A DNA stretch of 64,000 nucleotides from Shinisaurus crocodilurus (lineage: Eukaryota; Chordata; Lepidosauria; Squamata; Shinisauridae): positions 111,746,789 through 111,810,788 of the forward strand of contig CM037877.1 of assembly GCA_021292165.1 (NCBI GenBank). Direction: 5' to 3'. A model generated the notes under the pieces. The model saw only the letters and a program-made list of their open reading frames with translations, searched no databases and was not told the DNA's origin. How positions within the stretch are numbered: position 1 is the stretch's first letter; the number at the start of each line of letters is the position of its first letter. The translations under genes and the position numbers were made by a program. Below, piece after piece: positions 12,946-25,565 of this stretch.

Positions 12946-14514
12946 TCTTGGCAGGCCTGAAAGGAGTACCCAGCTTCCAGTAAAATTAGGTTGCAATGGC
13001 CAGATGTTACTGCCTATTCTGGGGTATTCCAGACTGCTCTAGGTGCCTTCTCTCTATGGCAGTTTGCTCTTCGTGGTGACTCAAGTCCTCTGACAAAATG
13101 GCTCTATGGTTCATGAAGAGACAAGATGTTGCAGCCACCTTCAAAGATGGTCTCTTCACTGCCACCAGCCTCCTTGTTGCTTGGCAAATAATATATCTGC
13201 TGTACTCTCACCTAAGCCACCTATCCCTCACTGGATACTCTGCTACACTCTCAAATATACACCCTACAAAACAGAAATACAGTTATACAGAAATACAGAC
13301 TCATAAAGGTTGATCAGGTAACACACATACAAATTCAGTCTAACCAACCATATATAAACATACAATTGAAACTAAGTAAAATCTATCATCTCAACAGAAC
13401 CGCCCCCCCAAATATAACCAGCCTTTGAAGCAATAATTTACAAATCAAACAGTTCCAGATTCATTCCCATTTGATAAAATTAGAACTTCCAGACTCTTTC
13501 CGTGCAACTACTTTATATATTCTTTATTTCAAACACATATATTACAACCTAGCAAAACATGAAAGGAAGCCAGGAAAGGGGTTGCTAACTTGTTTAAAGT
13601 ATTTCTACACCATCAGCAAGGGTTTGACATCTAGCCAGTTTCCAAAGAGCTTCCACTTGTTGTTTCAACTGCCATTTGGATGCCGCAGGCTTTGTCTGGA
13701 AGCCCTCCAACACCTCACTCAATAATGTAAGCATCGGAAGATGGCTTGAAGGCAGAGAACCATGTGTGGCTTTAAACTGATATTGAGGTGTCAGACACGA
13801 AAGACTACAAAAGTTTTATGACATGAAAGGAGCCAGTCAAGGAGTTTTTCCATGGCATTAGAGACCCATGTTGCTTGTCTACATTCTCTGTTCCTACACT
13901 CATACCATAAAGAATGCAGAAGGTCAATTTGGATGGGTGTTGTGAGCATTTCAACCTACACCCGTCTGCATTTTTTTCAGGGTTGGTCTGAAAAAACAAC
14001 AACCCCCCAAAACCCAGTAAAGGAAACATCAGTAACAGTTGCAAAGGGGCCCCACCGCCAATGCAGAATTCAAGAAACCCAACAGCAATAGGTTAAATTG
14101 CAATGTTCTTGAGGGCCAACTAGATAACTAGTGGAAGACCCAAGCCTTGCTGCTCATCTAAAAAGCAGCAATACATAGGGGGGGTGCTTAACTCTTCCCT
14201 GACCTGATTTTCAGTGCCCCCACCCCAGCGGTGAGGAAGCCAGTCCACATGCAGCCTTTACCACATTGATCAGTTTTTCTCCATTCATTCTGATTACTGC
14301 ACCAAAAAAGGCATTTTCAGCTACCATGGGGAAGAATGTAAAGCATACTGCACACATCATGGTGGGCTTTTGCACAGCAGCTCTTAAACAGAAATTATGT
14401 TTTAGCTGAAATCAAGTAAGGTTTGATGCAGTTTTCCATAATGTCTAGGTCTAGGAAATATACCACAGATCTAAGAAAAAGACTAAAGCCTAGGTAATTT
14501 GTAGCCCATACATC
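12946..14514. other. Non-coding sequence, nothing recognised
   Basis: AT-rich, no recognisable repeat or exon. Confidence 0.45.
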
Positions 14515-15022
14515 AGGGGTAGGCAACATTTTTGGGCCATGGGCACATTGTACAGTATTTTTCCATGTATAAGACTATACTTTTTCCTAAAATCGCTAGA
14601 CTAAAAATCGAGGGTCGTCTTATACATGGAAGTAAGCCAAGGAGAGAACCGTGCAGTTGCAAAACTGCCCAGTGGGGGGCGTCTTATACATGGGGGCGTC
14701 TTATAGACGGAAAAATACGGTAAGTGGTCCTGGGTACCACCACAAAATGGCTGCTATGAGATGTGTGGCAAAGGACGAGTAACCTGCCCAAAACCTGCAT
14801 ACAACGAAGAGCTGGGATCAGAGCTCCAACACACTAAACAACCCCTTTGAACCCACAGTTTGCAGCACCAACAGAAACCTATTTCACAGCAATCCCAGCT
14901 GCTGGTAAAAAAAAATGTGTTAATTTTTTAAAAGTGGGAAGTGTGAGGGGTACCTTGGCAGGTCCCAAGCAAATTGTCTTGGGCACGCTGGTGCCCATGG
15001 GCACCCTGTTGCCTACCTCTAT
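14515..15022. mobile_element. hAT-like element hosting the TA-flanked MITE
   Basis: The left end caggggtaggcaacattttt with gggccatgggcaca and the right end gtgcccatgggcaccctgtt with gcctacc are inverted copies. No clear target duplication remains. Confidence 0.5.
14553..14720. mobile_element. TA-flanked MITE (168 bp) nested in a larger palindromic element
   Basis: Left end cagtatttttccatgtataa; right end, reversed, CCGTATTTTTCCGTCTATAA. TA dinucleotides on both sides (14551-14552, 14721-14722) suggest Tc1/mariner-type insertion. The surrounding 14515-15022 has its own inverted ends. Confidence 0.7.
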
Positions 15023-15371
15023 CACAAATCCTTATCCAACCTAGATAGGTGCTCCCCATGGTTATGGCCATACAAAGCTATGCGCCCAGCCCACAGCACC
15101 GTTTCACTCTGTCATCTGAACTAGATCCATAAAGGCTGTCATTTGGGAGGTGGGGGAGAAGATTGGAAATGAGGGAGTCAGCAGCAACGACATGAGGGTT
15201 CTGCTTCGAGGTCCCAAGTGTAGGGAACGCCTCAGGAAAGCAACATACAGTACTGTTTAAAAAAACAACATGTGTCCCAAACAACGAGCTGCAGCAAGCC
15301 CCAGCTTTCACGCTCCCCCCCCCCATCGCATTGTTTGGCACAGCCGTGAGGCTATGAATCTTCCCCTTCCA

Positions 15372-15578
15372 ACTATTTTTAGATTTTGTTTTAAACAAGG
15401 GGAAAGGGAGCAAGCCATGTCAAGATATGTTGTATTTTTGGAATGATGAATAACAATTGAATTTAGAGATAGAAAGTATCCTTTGGTCCCGTGGTGATGG
15501 GGGCACTATATGAGTTGTATGTGTGTTATTTTAGTTGTTTTATATATTGTTTTGAAAAACTTTAAATAATAAAAAAAA
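15372..15578 (+). mobile_element. 5'-truncated retroposed fragment with A-rich tail and perfect 16-bp TSD
   Basis: GAATCTTCCCCTTCCA occurs at 15356-15371 and again at 15579-15594. The 207-bp insert between them ends taataaaaaaaa. This is the signature of L1-mediated insertion. The body is probably an L1 3' UTR, but a retroposed cellular RNA is not excluded. Confidence 0.85.
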
Positions 15579-15594
15579 GAATCTTCCCCTTCCA

Positions 15595-17503
15595 TTTTAG
15601 ACCAAGCACAGTATAGCATTACGTCCAAATTTTTAAAACAATGATTTGAACTTGGCTTGATCCTGCTAACCATAGTCAACATTATCCAGAGTTTGTTGGG
15701 CCCGGGTAAGGACACCCTGACAAGCAGCAGTTATTGTAAAATGGAAGGAAAGGTTCAAACCCCCTGCTCATGGCTGTGGTTGGGGTGGGGGTGGAGAAGA
15801 AATGCCTATGCCCAAGATTCACTGAAGCTCATCCTTATAATGCTAAATCATGGCTTAGCATCATCTTCTAGCAGAACTGCTAATGGAACTGATTCCCCCC
15901 CCCCCCCCGGAGCCTCCTGCACGCCTCACAAATCTGCTCCAGAAGGTTGGGGGACCCTCCAGAGCAAATTTGGGGCACGAGCAGGGGGCTGCAGGGTGCC
16001 GGAGCGGGTGGGAAAGTCGTGTTGTGCCAGTGAATTTCCGTTGGTGCGACTGTTGAGTCCAAGCCTTGTTGCTACATGTGACCACAGCCGTTGTCGCAGG
16101 GTAGCATCTATCAACATCTTCTATGTGTGCGATTCAGAAAGGATCAAAGCGTGGGTTACCCCCTAGCCTATTTCAGAGATTGCTTTGGGAGTGTGCGGGA
16201 CATGGCTTGGAACTGCAATCATACTTGGGATCTGTGCCCCTTTCCTTTTCTCACTCACCTAGCACTTAGGAACTGCACCATTACCTTCCTCCTGCGCCTC
16301 CCAGAACCCATGCTCCCTGCTCCCTTTGATTTCTCCGTCTTAGAATCAGACTCCCGCTATCCATGTCCGCAAATGAAACCTGTGCAAACCCAGTACAGAG
16401 GGCAATTTGTTCACCTGTCCTGTGGATGGGCTGGCCTGGGAAAGTGGAGATTGATGTCTTTATTGTTTATTCATATCTCCTTAATTTGAAGACTACAGAG
16501 AAACTCTCTCAACAGTATGAGAAACTCCTAATATGATAGAGAAACTGCTAAGTACTAAAGGATAGAGACCAACACTATGAGACACTATCTGGAAAGTCTT
16601 TAATAAGATCCCATGTTCTTCTACTGCGCAAAATTTGCTCCAAATAATAGCTTCCAAATCACTCACTGGCTAATTGATTCCCCCCCCCCCCTTAAAGGAG
16701 AGACTATTCTAGCATGTAGGTTCAATCCACTATCTCCAGGCCTTTTAGGGCAAAAATGATTCAAGTCATCTCTCCAGAGTGGCACCAAGCCTAAGCCCTT
16801 TGAGCCATCACAGGATCTCAAGATGTCACAATGAGTAATCCCTGTGAATGTAGTGGTGGTTGGGTGTGGGGGGGGGGGGGAGATGAGGGACCAGAAAAAG
16901 AACCTCAAGTTTGACGAGCAGTTGTTTGTGATCACACGCCATGACCAATGGCAAACTGAGGGAGACAAGAGTGCCTTTATCAAGGAGCCCTGAGCAAGCT
17001 CATAATTACTGGAAGTTATGAAAACATTACACTCCAGCTAGCAGGAACTATGGGCCACTGTGCAGATGGCATGTCTTTACTAATCCAAACTGACAGCCTC
17101 CCTGACATGCTCAAAGCAGCCCTTTAAAGGATCCTAATGGTTCTGAAATCTTAGCAGCATTGGAAACTGCCTTCAGAGGCGGCATCAGCCTGCTGTTGAG
17201 TTGCATTGCAGCCACTGGTTCACACTCTGTTCAAAACCTAGGCAAAACTTCTTCCGCTCAACCATATTCAACGCTGCAGAAGGAAACAAAACCAGGGCCA
17301 AGTTTTGCAACTCAGTTTTTTTCTGCCCACTAACAATGTGTTTTAGATGCTGGTTTTATGGAATTGACAAGGACTGCATTTGCATGGAGATGTATTGTGC
17401 GGCTCGCCTAGAGTGCTGCTTCATGAGCTTTGAATGCAATGAGCCAATTTCAGTTTCTATCTTGGTCACGCAAATGGACTGATTGATATATAAATCAACA
17501 TCT

Positions 17504-17559
<56 letters not shown>

Positions 17560-18091
17560 CCCAATATATATATATATATATATATATTCAACCAGATAAG
17601 AGAGAATCTGCCAGAAAAATAAAAATGGATCTCACTGACTGCTATCAAATTCTACAGTTCTGACACAGTGCCTACTAGTCTATAATCAATCTGAAACATA
17701 TGAGTAATGTTCATAAGTGTGGTCATTTCAGAAGTGGCAGTGAGGTAACTAGGAGCCTTGCAAATAAGACAACAAAAAAGTTACTAGTCCACAATTATTC
17801 TTTTTTATGAGTCTGCCAGCCCACACATACCGGTACCTATATTAGTCATCTGTAGCACACGGCGGCTTGAAAGTAAAGGAGTGTGAACCAAAACCAGAAA
17901 GAGTGCACTGGCAAGTGTCTGCTTTTAGACATTTCTTACTATGTGCGAAGTAGTTCCTCAGGAACCCAGTAATCTCAGCTTTAACTGGCAGGAAGCTCCT
18001 TAACTTGGTGACAAGACAACTGCAAAAGAACAAGGCGGGACTGTGGCTCATGCTTTGCATATAGAAGGTTGCAAGTCCAATCCCTTCCATT
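15595..18091. other. Non-coding sequence, nothing recognised except a microsatellite
   Basis: Open frames around 15657-16489 look compositional and show no known motif. Confidence 0.4.
17507..17588. repeat. Compound microsatellite (CT)n(AT)n(AC)n(AT)n
   Basis: Four adjacent dinucleotide tracts in sequence. Confidence 0.95.
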
Positions 18092-18099
18092 CTCTAGTT

Positions 18100-18235
18100 C
18101 AGGGCTCTCCAACCTTGGGTCCCCAGATGTTGCTGGACTACAGCTCCCAGAATCCCTTGCCATTAGCCATGCTGGCTGTGTATGCTGGGAGCTGTAGGCC
18201 AGCAACATCTGGGGACCCAAGGTTGGAGAGCCCTG
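18100..18235. mobile_element. hAT-like palindromic MITE with perfect 8-bp TSD (family 1)
   Basis: Almost the whole 136 bp is an inverted repeat: cagggctctccaaccttggg at the left is mirrored at the right. The flanks are CTCTAGTT at 18092-18099 and 18236-18243. RNA or single-stranded DNA of this segment would form a long hairpin. Confidence 0.9.
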
Positions 18236-18243
18236 CTCTAGTT

Positions 18244-19591
18244 AAAGGAACTCAGGCACCAGGACCTGAGACCCTGCAGAATTTGGTCACGGCATAGCAA
18301 CAGCACAAAGTTCTATCAGGTTTACACCAGTGTCATGGCTTCTCCCAAAGAATCCTGGGATTTGTAGCTTGGTGAAGGGATTGAGACTTCTCCATTGGTG
18401 ATGCTTTGCGCCCTCACAGAAAATAAGCTAATTATTGAGGTACAAGGTAAACAGTTCCCGTAGCTCCCTAGGGAAAGGGAATGGCAATTCAATCAGTTCA
18501 GATCTGTAGGGAAGATGTGCCAGGACTGGGCTAGATGCACCGTTGCTCTGACTCTGTACGGGACAGTTCCTTGTATATCTTCTCTCAAAAGAACTAATAT
18601 TATTTAAAGACTCATTTTAGATTAGAAATTGTCTGGACAAGTTAGAAGAGGAACACACGTGATGCAGATAATTGTCAATTCTAAAAACAAATAAGATTAC
18701 GTAACAATGCAGCCAGTACACAAAATGACACTTTAAAAAGATGTTTTCTATAGTTTTCTTAACTCCTTCAGGAGATATTCTGCAAAAACTAAAGCCTGAA
18801 GTAGTTCACCTTCAACTAAGAGATAATCCAAGATCTGGCCACATGTAGCAATCCAGCTAATCCTGTTATAGTAGGGTAACAAGACTCTGAGAAATTTACA
18901 AGGCCGGCTACATAAATCTTCCCTAACACCATTATATGACAGGGCTGAGATTACAACAAATCTCTAACCTAAACATTGTTACACACTCAGCTTTAATTGA
19001 CTGGATTGGATTTAAGTGGGTGCAGATCACCTTGCAAGCCCCTTTTCTCTGGCTTCAAAATGCATTGTCAACTATAAGAAATAAGCCCCCCTCCCCCAAA
19101 TACTTGGCTGTTCACATTTGACCTTCACACACTGAGCATAGTAATAATAATGAAATCTGGTGCAAAGACTAAGAGACGACTATGATGACTGAGCATTCAA
19201 AAAAGGGTGCCTTAGGTCAATTTGGGTGATGAATTTCTAAACATTTTTTGTCATTTCCCAGTTGTTAAACTTAGACATGTTGCATATGTGAGAAAAGTGT
19301 TGTAACCATCCAAAAACAGACCAGATGCAGACATGAAAGAAAGTTTCATGTCATAGTATACATTCAGATTATATATTTTTAGCTTATATACAATGTGATA
19401 TTATATCTATATCTATATAATATTACTGGGCACATCAGAAATGGGAAGCAGACAGCATTCACACACAAAAAGACTATTAAAACAACCAAGATATTCAAAT
19501 GTCCTTTTTGATCATCTTCTCCAATTTCCAATATTTGCGACATATATCTATATGCAAATGTAATGGGTGTGTGTGTGTGTGTATCTATTAT

Positions 19592-19629
<38 letters not shown>

Positions 19630-20463
19630 GCATGGACAGAATGATAGCCTAGCAGAATTACCGGTATACCATTTAGCTACAGCCTGAAGGTAATACTCTA
19701 TTGACTAGGCAGGCCAGGTTCCTGGTTTCTATGACACATCAGGCCAATCTAAAAGCTTTAGACTGCCTACCAATTGCAAGGGCTGATACTACACATTCCA
19801 ATTGCTCTCTGTACCTGAAGACAACGACTCAAGAGGACTGAGCTCACTAGGCTAAATACCAGGCTCCATCCAGGATGATCTCAGTCCAAGACTGCAGAGT
19901 CACTGGCAAATTGGTCCTATAACTAGTCAAAATTTGATTGTCAAGTATCGTCAAATAAAGTTTAGATATTTAAAGCATGAACTGAAGAACAAACTGTAAC
20001 AAAGAAAAAGGACTTCTACTTATTGCAAAACACCATGTTATTTAACTGCTTAAAAAAAAATAATCTGTGAAATTAAATTCTAAACAATTGATGGCCAAGC
20101 AAGGAGAAGCTTCTTACCCCTGCTTGGCATTTGTGTGCTTGTTTGAATATTGAGATATCTGAATGAAGTTTGGTGTTATGGGTTTAGGTCAGAATTCTAA
20201 TTTTCAAGTTTGAGTCATCAGCTGAACCCACCCCTCAGACACTAAGGGTGGAGGGAGATGCCAAACAATTGTGCTACAGTATCTCCCTCAAGCACTGAGA
20301 GCTCACAATGAAATTTGGTACAACATTCACAATGAAGTTCTCCGTTTGAACACCTACCTGACCACAGACCACCATTCCTGTTTTTCAAGGAGGCCAAGAA
20401 AGAGGTAAGAATAAATCCTCAATAAACCCCACACCACTAGCAGTCTTCGCCCATACTACCGTA
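18244..20463. other. Non-coding sequence with a microsatellite
   Basis: Only the GT/CA tract at 19567 stands out. Confidence 0.45.
19567..19624. repeat. Microsatellite (GT)n and (CA)n facing each other
   Basis: gtgtgtgtgtgtgtgt, then a short ATT spacer, then a long CA run: an imperfect inverted pair. Confidence 0.93.
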
Positions 20464-20820
20464 ATTCCTGGCTTACTGTGAATGAGCTGTGTGCTAGTGC
20501 ACACCTCCTATTCACTTCTACATGGCTCCTCCTACTAGTGGAGGAGTCAACTAGAAATAGAACCAGAAATAGAAAGCTTGCCATGACATCCAATCCCAGG
20601 ATCCTAGTTTGTTTTACAAGCCAGGATCATAAACCTAGGTTTGTTCTTGGCTTATGAATCCTGGCTTGTAAAGGGTGCAACAAACCACAATCCTGGTTTG
20701 GATGCCATGACAAGCTTTCTATTTCCAGTTAGTTTAGCCACTTGCACTAGTGGGAGAAGCCAAGTGGGAGCAAACAAGTGTGCATCAGCATATAGCTTGT
20801 TCATAGTAAGCCAGGATTTG
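20464..20820. mobile_element. Long inverted-repeat (foldback-like) element, about 355 bp
   Basis: Outer ends attcctggcttactgtgaat and, reversed, AATCCTGGCTTACTATGAAC. Further mirrored blocks include aaatagaaagcttgccatga / catgacaagctttctatttc and caagccaggatcataaacct / tggcttatgaatcctggctt, so the arms meet near 20640. Confidence 0.7.
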
Positions 20821-21043
20821 CTCACTGCTCTGGGCAAACGTGGCAACTTTAATGAGTTCCTTGAAGATTGAGATATGGAATGAAAATTGGTGTGTATATT
20901 CAAGATGCAATTATACAACTTGCAGTCCAAACAGACAGCAGAGGCCCTGTACTTGTTTTCAAGGAGGTCAGGATACAGATAATGTAATCTATCCCTTGAA
21001 TGCAGAGAAATTAGAGTAAAACTCAGTATGTGTTTGTTTACAA

Positions 21044-21357
21044 CAGGGGTGCAAAAAGGTGGCTCACCAAGCCATTTCTAGTGGCCTGCCAGATCCCTCT
21101 GTATCTGCTGTGGTGGTACTTCCTGTCTTTTATCTCTAATCTCTCCCAGAGATTGGAGATAAACAGCTACCAGGTCAGAGGAGGGAGGAGGCTGTAGTCT
21201 TCTTTCGCTGGCAGCCATGAAGCAGGTGTGTGTGTGTGTGTGTGTGTGTGTGTCTCCATGTGTGTGTATGACTCCCCACCCCCATCATGTGTGTATGTGT
21301 GTGCAGTGCACATGTGGCCTCTGGCAAAACCAGATGTAGTCCTCAGGTGCACCCCTG
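21044..21357. mobile_element. hAT-like non-autonomous element (314 bp) carrying a (GT)n tract
   Basis: Ends CAGGGGTGCAAAAAGG and, reversed, CAGGGGTGCACCTGAGG. The flanks gtttacaa and atttataa agree at six of eight positions. A (GT)n microsatellite lies inside at 21225-21253. Confidence 0.7.
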
Positions 21358-21721
21358 ATTTATAACATAATTTGAAATGCGAACACCAAGTCAACCCCTC
21401 TTATCTATTTTTATGGAAAAAAACACCCAAAGGACATTGTAATACAACATCTGGAGCAAGACCACTGAAACACTGTGGCTTACTAGAAATTAGTTATTAT
21501 TTATAGCTAATAGTACTATGCAAGTATAAATGCAAGTCAAAACAAAACAAAGGAGATGATTGAGGGGGAATAGGAAGTAGATGGGCAAAATCACGAAAAG
21601 TCTGGAGGCAGCAAATAGAAACCTATCATTTCCTTTTAACTAAAGATTTGTAGTTAAATCTGACAGACAGGAAGATTGAAACCAAATCCGAGAGAAGTAG
21701 TGTTTTTCCCACACACAACCA

Positions 21722-21805
21722 ACCCATGGAATCCATTGCAAAGAGGTGTGGCGAAGGTCACCAACATAACTGGGGTCAATATGACCTAGACAAATTAATG
21801 AACAC
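21722..21805 (+). mobile_element. Possible diverged CR1-group fragment (same family)
   Basis: The segment atggaatccattgcaaagag ... gtcaccaac ... gacctagacaaattaatgaa aligns with the C-terminal coding remnant of the 32964-33230 family, but at low similarity. Confidence 0.35.
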
Positions 21806-24022
21806 TATGAACTCAAATTATCTTCACAAGAGGTCATGGAAATTACATATTGGCTTAACCTCTGTGGACACTCTTTGGTTGCATTGGTTCATGCTCTGGA
21901 AGTGTCCAGGAGGATGGGAGCCTATTGGCCAACACTAAACCAAGAGGCATACCATTCTTACCAGGCTTCCTGTTCAGTGCTGCCGTGCCATGTTCTGCCA
22001 TGGCATCTAACAACTTGTAACTTAACCTGCCTGAGGGTAGGTGTGGTGCGAATATGGGTTCTGGAGAACCGCAGCATATACACAGCACTTATTAATTGCT
22101 AAAGATGGGCATGTGGTGGAGTCTACACCAAAGAATACGTTGTTAGGTGAAAGCTCTAAGAACCCCCATTTCTGGACTGCTTGTTCACTTTCAAAATTTC
22201 AACATAGACAATACAAGCAGTCTGGGATTTATTAGCTATATTCCTACCAGGAAAGCTATCTATGAAACAGAATCAGCCTTCCCAGGAGTTTATCTCACCA
22301 ACTTGAAAATAAGAAGCAAATGTTCAAAAATCTTTATCCACAGATTATAAAGGGCACCTGAATTTAATGGGGATTTCTGAAAGTCCCATGTCATTTTTTT
22401 AAATCTCATAACTGGAGCACATTCTTGGAACCACTTCACTAATTCTGTATGATATAAATAAAGAGAAAATGAGAATGAATAAAATGAATTTCACGTAACC
22501 TTCCTTGACTTTAAGCAGACTTCATAATCACATGGAAGCACTAGTATTTAGACCTCAATTCTAACGAGCCTGAACTGAACCAGCCTGATGCTTATTTCTC
22601 AAACACTGAGATCAATGGGACATGGATACACTCAGCTTTTGTCCTACGTTTGTGTACTTGTTTGTGTGTCTGTATACACAATATAAGAGAAGGATATAAA
22701 TATTTCCCTTCAAATTAAAATATATAAAATAAATAAAGTAGATAAAAAATAAAAGGGTAGGTTGTCTTTTTTTAATTACCACCTCATCCGAAGTGGAGAG
22801 ATCTAGTTGTCCCTTCTCCTGCTGCAGCCTACAAACTGGCCCAAACTGGTCACAGCTGCAGTAAAAAATAAATAAATAAATAAAAACTGCTGGGAGAAAG
22901 AGCATGCATCTGAGAGTTCTCAGTGGTTTCTGCACAACCACATGTGCCCAGAAATCCTCCTGATTGGCTGGGAAACCTGCTTGAGAGTTGGCACCTCCCA
23001 GAACATGCCTTTCAAACAACACCTCCAAGACCATGCTACCCTGGGCAATCGCAGAGCAACCCCTGGGGAAGTCTGAGTACTCCCCCTCCCACCTACTGTC
23101 ACCTGTTCAGCTCTGAGATCAGGCCATGCTATCCTGGGGCTCCCAAGTATTTGCTGGACTGCATTTTCCCAGAGTATGTCCCAGATCCAAGATGGCAGGG
23201 TCATTATCTTTTCTCATCTTCAACTACATTTCCCAATTCTATAGAGATTCTACAGGGCTGCAGTCCAATTCCCCAGTTTGTACTGCCCCCCCTCCCAGTA
23301 CAAACATGAAATAAGTCTTCCACCCACTTTACCCCTCCCCTTGAAATGTAAGTGAGGGGTTGCTCCTCAAACTACAGTCCTGCAGCCCTTCAAAAGTAGA
23401 ATGCCTATCTATATAAAGGCTGCATTCTGCTGACGTACGTAGATAAGCATTCCACACAAAATGCTTCATGCAGAAAGTCTATCCCAAAAACATGTTTTCC
23501 CTTGTAGGATGTAACCTCCTCTCCAGCAAGGTGCACACTCCAACCCCACAAACTTTGTTTATACAAGGACTCCACCTCTTTATTACATTCCTAAAGCAAA
23601 AATGTTACTGGGGCATTTCAGAAGCATGGCGCTAGGAGGGCAGCTCCTTCCCTTACTTTGGGTGGGTGGAATAAAATTACTGGCTGGGAGCCAAAGATCC
23701 TTGTGCACAAGTCCAGTTGCTCTCACAAATGCTCCGAGACTCTGGATGTCCATGTACGCAGACCTTCATGCTGCATCAGAAACTGCTGGGGGTGAGGATG
23801 GGGGTGGGATGCCCCATTGATGCAACTTTTTAGAGGACATGATGAGAGACTATGGTGATACGGCAGCTTCAGCAGACACCAAGGGCAAGCAAACATACCT
23901 GTGGCTTTTTGGAGCCTGCCCATTGACAGTAGGAGCCCATAAGGATCAAACTTCAATGAATGTCCTTATGTTATGTTAGCAAGTCATGGCACTTTCAGTG
24001 TACTTAACTACCAAGTGACCAA
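21806..24022. other. Non-coding sequence, nothing recognised
   Basis: The frame at 22923-23309 is proline-rich by composition and shows no domain. No splice-bounded exon was found. Confidence 0.4.
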
Positions 24023-24211
24023 GGGCACATCTACACCAAATACTTAAACCCATTTCAAACGTATGGATCCCACACAAGGAATTCTGGGTACTGTACTGCT
24101 ATGATTCTTAACGGTCTTCTCAGCACATAGACAAAACTACAATTCTCAGGGTTCTTTGTGGGAACAGACAAACTGGTTTAACATTGTTGGAATTAGTAGT
24201 GTAGAGATGCA
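24023..24211. mobile_element. Palindromic non-autonomous DNA element
   Basis: The left gggcacatctacaccaaata and right agtagtgtagagatgcac parts are inverted, as are taaaccca/gtttaac and the inner aattctgggtac/tacaattctcagg segments. Confidence 0.5.
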
Positions 24212-24736
24212 CTTCATCATGTTGCATTCTGCGTTGTTTTCCATGATATACTGTCTTGAAAAGGACCATTCCTAAGTAAACACGTGTCATGTTGCTATCA
24301 TAGTTATTTGATACCTTGGGAAACAGCCTACTTTAAATGGCCAGTTTAAATTGCAACTTGTAGCTACTGACTATTAATTAAGAAACAATGGATTGGATCC
24401 AGAATCTGCCTTTCACGAGAGGAAGGGTTCTGCTCGCATAAGGTCCCTCCACCAGATTTTTGGGGATCCTCCTAACCCCCACCCCACCCCCAACCAACTC
24501 ATTCCATTTAGCAGGGTCTCTTGACTCTCTGTGTAGCATTTTCAGGGGGCTGGAGGGGCTGCCATGAGAAGGAGGGGGAAGGGAAGTCCACTTCCACCAG
24601 TGCAGTTGATCCTTCGTAAATCTGGATCCAACTCCATATATTTATCAAGTCATACACAATGTCAGAAAGCAGGCAAAGACCCACTTTCTGCAGGTGTGTG
24701 TGTGTGTGTATAGAGAGATTATTTATAAAATACTAG

Positions 24737-25214
24737 CTGTTGCCCGCGGCTTCGCTCGCATGGATTTTAGGATTTGGGACGCCCCACACACAACAGTCAT
24801 TCAGTCATTTAAAAAGTTTCCCTCCCTTTTCACCCCCTTAGAGAACATTCTAAATGGCCTAGGGGAGATTTGCATACCCACCCCTATTGGCCCCTGCAGG
24901 AATTCATATGAACATTCTAAGTGTCGTATGGGCTATTTGCATAACTGCTCCTATTGGCTCCTGCAGCAATTTTGAGGTGAGGCTGATTTGCATAACTGCT
25001 CCCCTGTTGTTTTGCCCATAGGAGATATGAGAGTGGGGCGAGTTTCCCCCCTTTTTCACCTCCTTAGGGATGGAATTTCCAAAAATCCTTCCTTAGTGGG
25101 TGTCTACATCCTAAAAACAATGTTCCTTCAAAATTTCATGTTCCTAGATTAAACGGTTTGAGCTGGGTGTTGATGAGTCAGTCAGTCAGGACTTCTTCTT
25201 TTATATATATAGAT
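24737..25214 (+). mobile_element. Unclassified interspersed element starting TAGCTGTTGCCCGCGGCTTC
   Basis: The segment starts actagctgttgcccgcggct with tcgctcgcatgg, and ends gatgagtcagtcagtcagga followed by ttatatatatagat. Similar opening words recur in repeats of very different animals, from memory. It contains two diverged internal units (atttgcataactgctcctat and atttgcataactgctcccct). No coding capacity seen. Confidence 0.55.
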
Positions 25215-25364
25215 TATGAAATAAAAATATAAAGACAATATAGCACTCATAGAACAGATACACCATCCACACTGTTCAATAACCAGATATCTCCTCTGCT
25301 GAGGGGCTTCATAGAAGTATATTTCTACAAACTGGACTGCTGGTTTACATTTGCTTCTTTTGCA

Positions 25365-25531
25365 ATATTAGAAGGGAAGTCCTCAATTGTTCTCAAGACA
25401 TAACCCACATAAGCGCCAACATAAGCTGAGCCTAACATTTTGCCCTCTTTATGGTACCTGCCAACTCTAATGGAAGGAGCATGTGGATTAAAGAGTTGAA
25501 AAATTATGAAAGCACAGATTGCATACGTCAT
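25365..25531. repeat. 167-bp direct repeat, copy A (34 bp beyond exon 2 donor)
   Basis: This block is repeated at 26278-26444 at the same length with only two differences that I can see (25450 t versus c; 25470 a versus g). On the minus strand it has an open frame of 55 codons beginning exactly at the block edge with [12 protein letters not shown] do not recognise the peptide. One difference is synonymous and one is Lys to Glu in that frame. Copies A and B bracket TRABD2A exon 2. Confidence 0.9.
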
Positions 25532-25565
25532 TTATGTCCCACAAAGATAGCTTCAGCTTTCTTAC

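Noticed and set aside
15657..16489. Overlapping plus-strand frames of 169 and 132 codons
   Set aside because: No domain, no splice context, composition typical of GC-richer non-coding sequence with a C homopolymer inside.
22923..23309. Plus-strand frame of 128 codons rich in proline
   Set aside because: Compositional; no motif and no supporting splice sites.
1..25565. Further TRABD2A exons (second GxxH motif, YNCGDL segment)
   Set aside because: I looked on the minus strand for these conserved words by eye and did not find them. They may lie beyond position 1. A translated search with a TRABD2A protein would decide.
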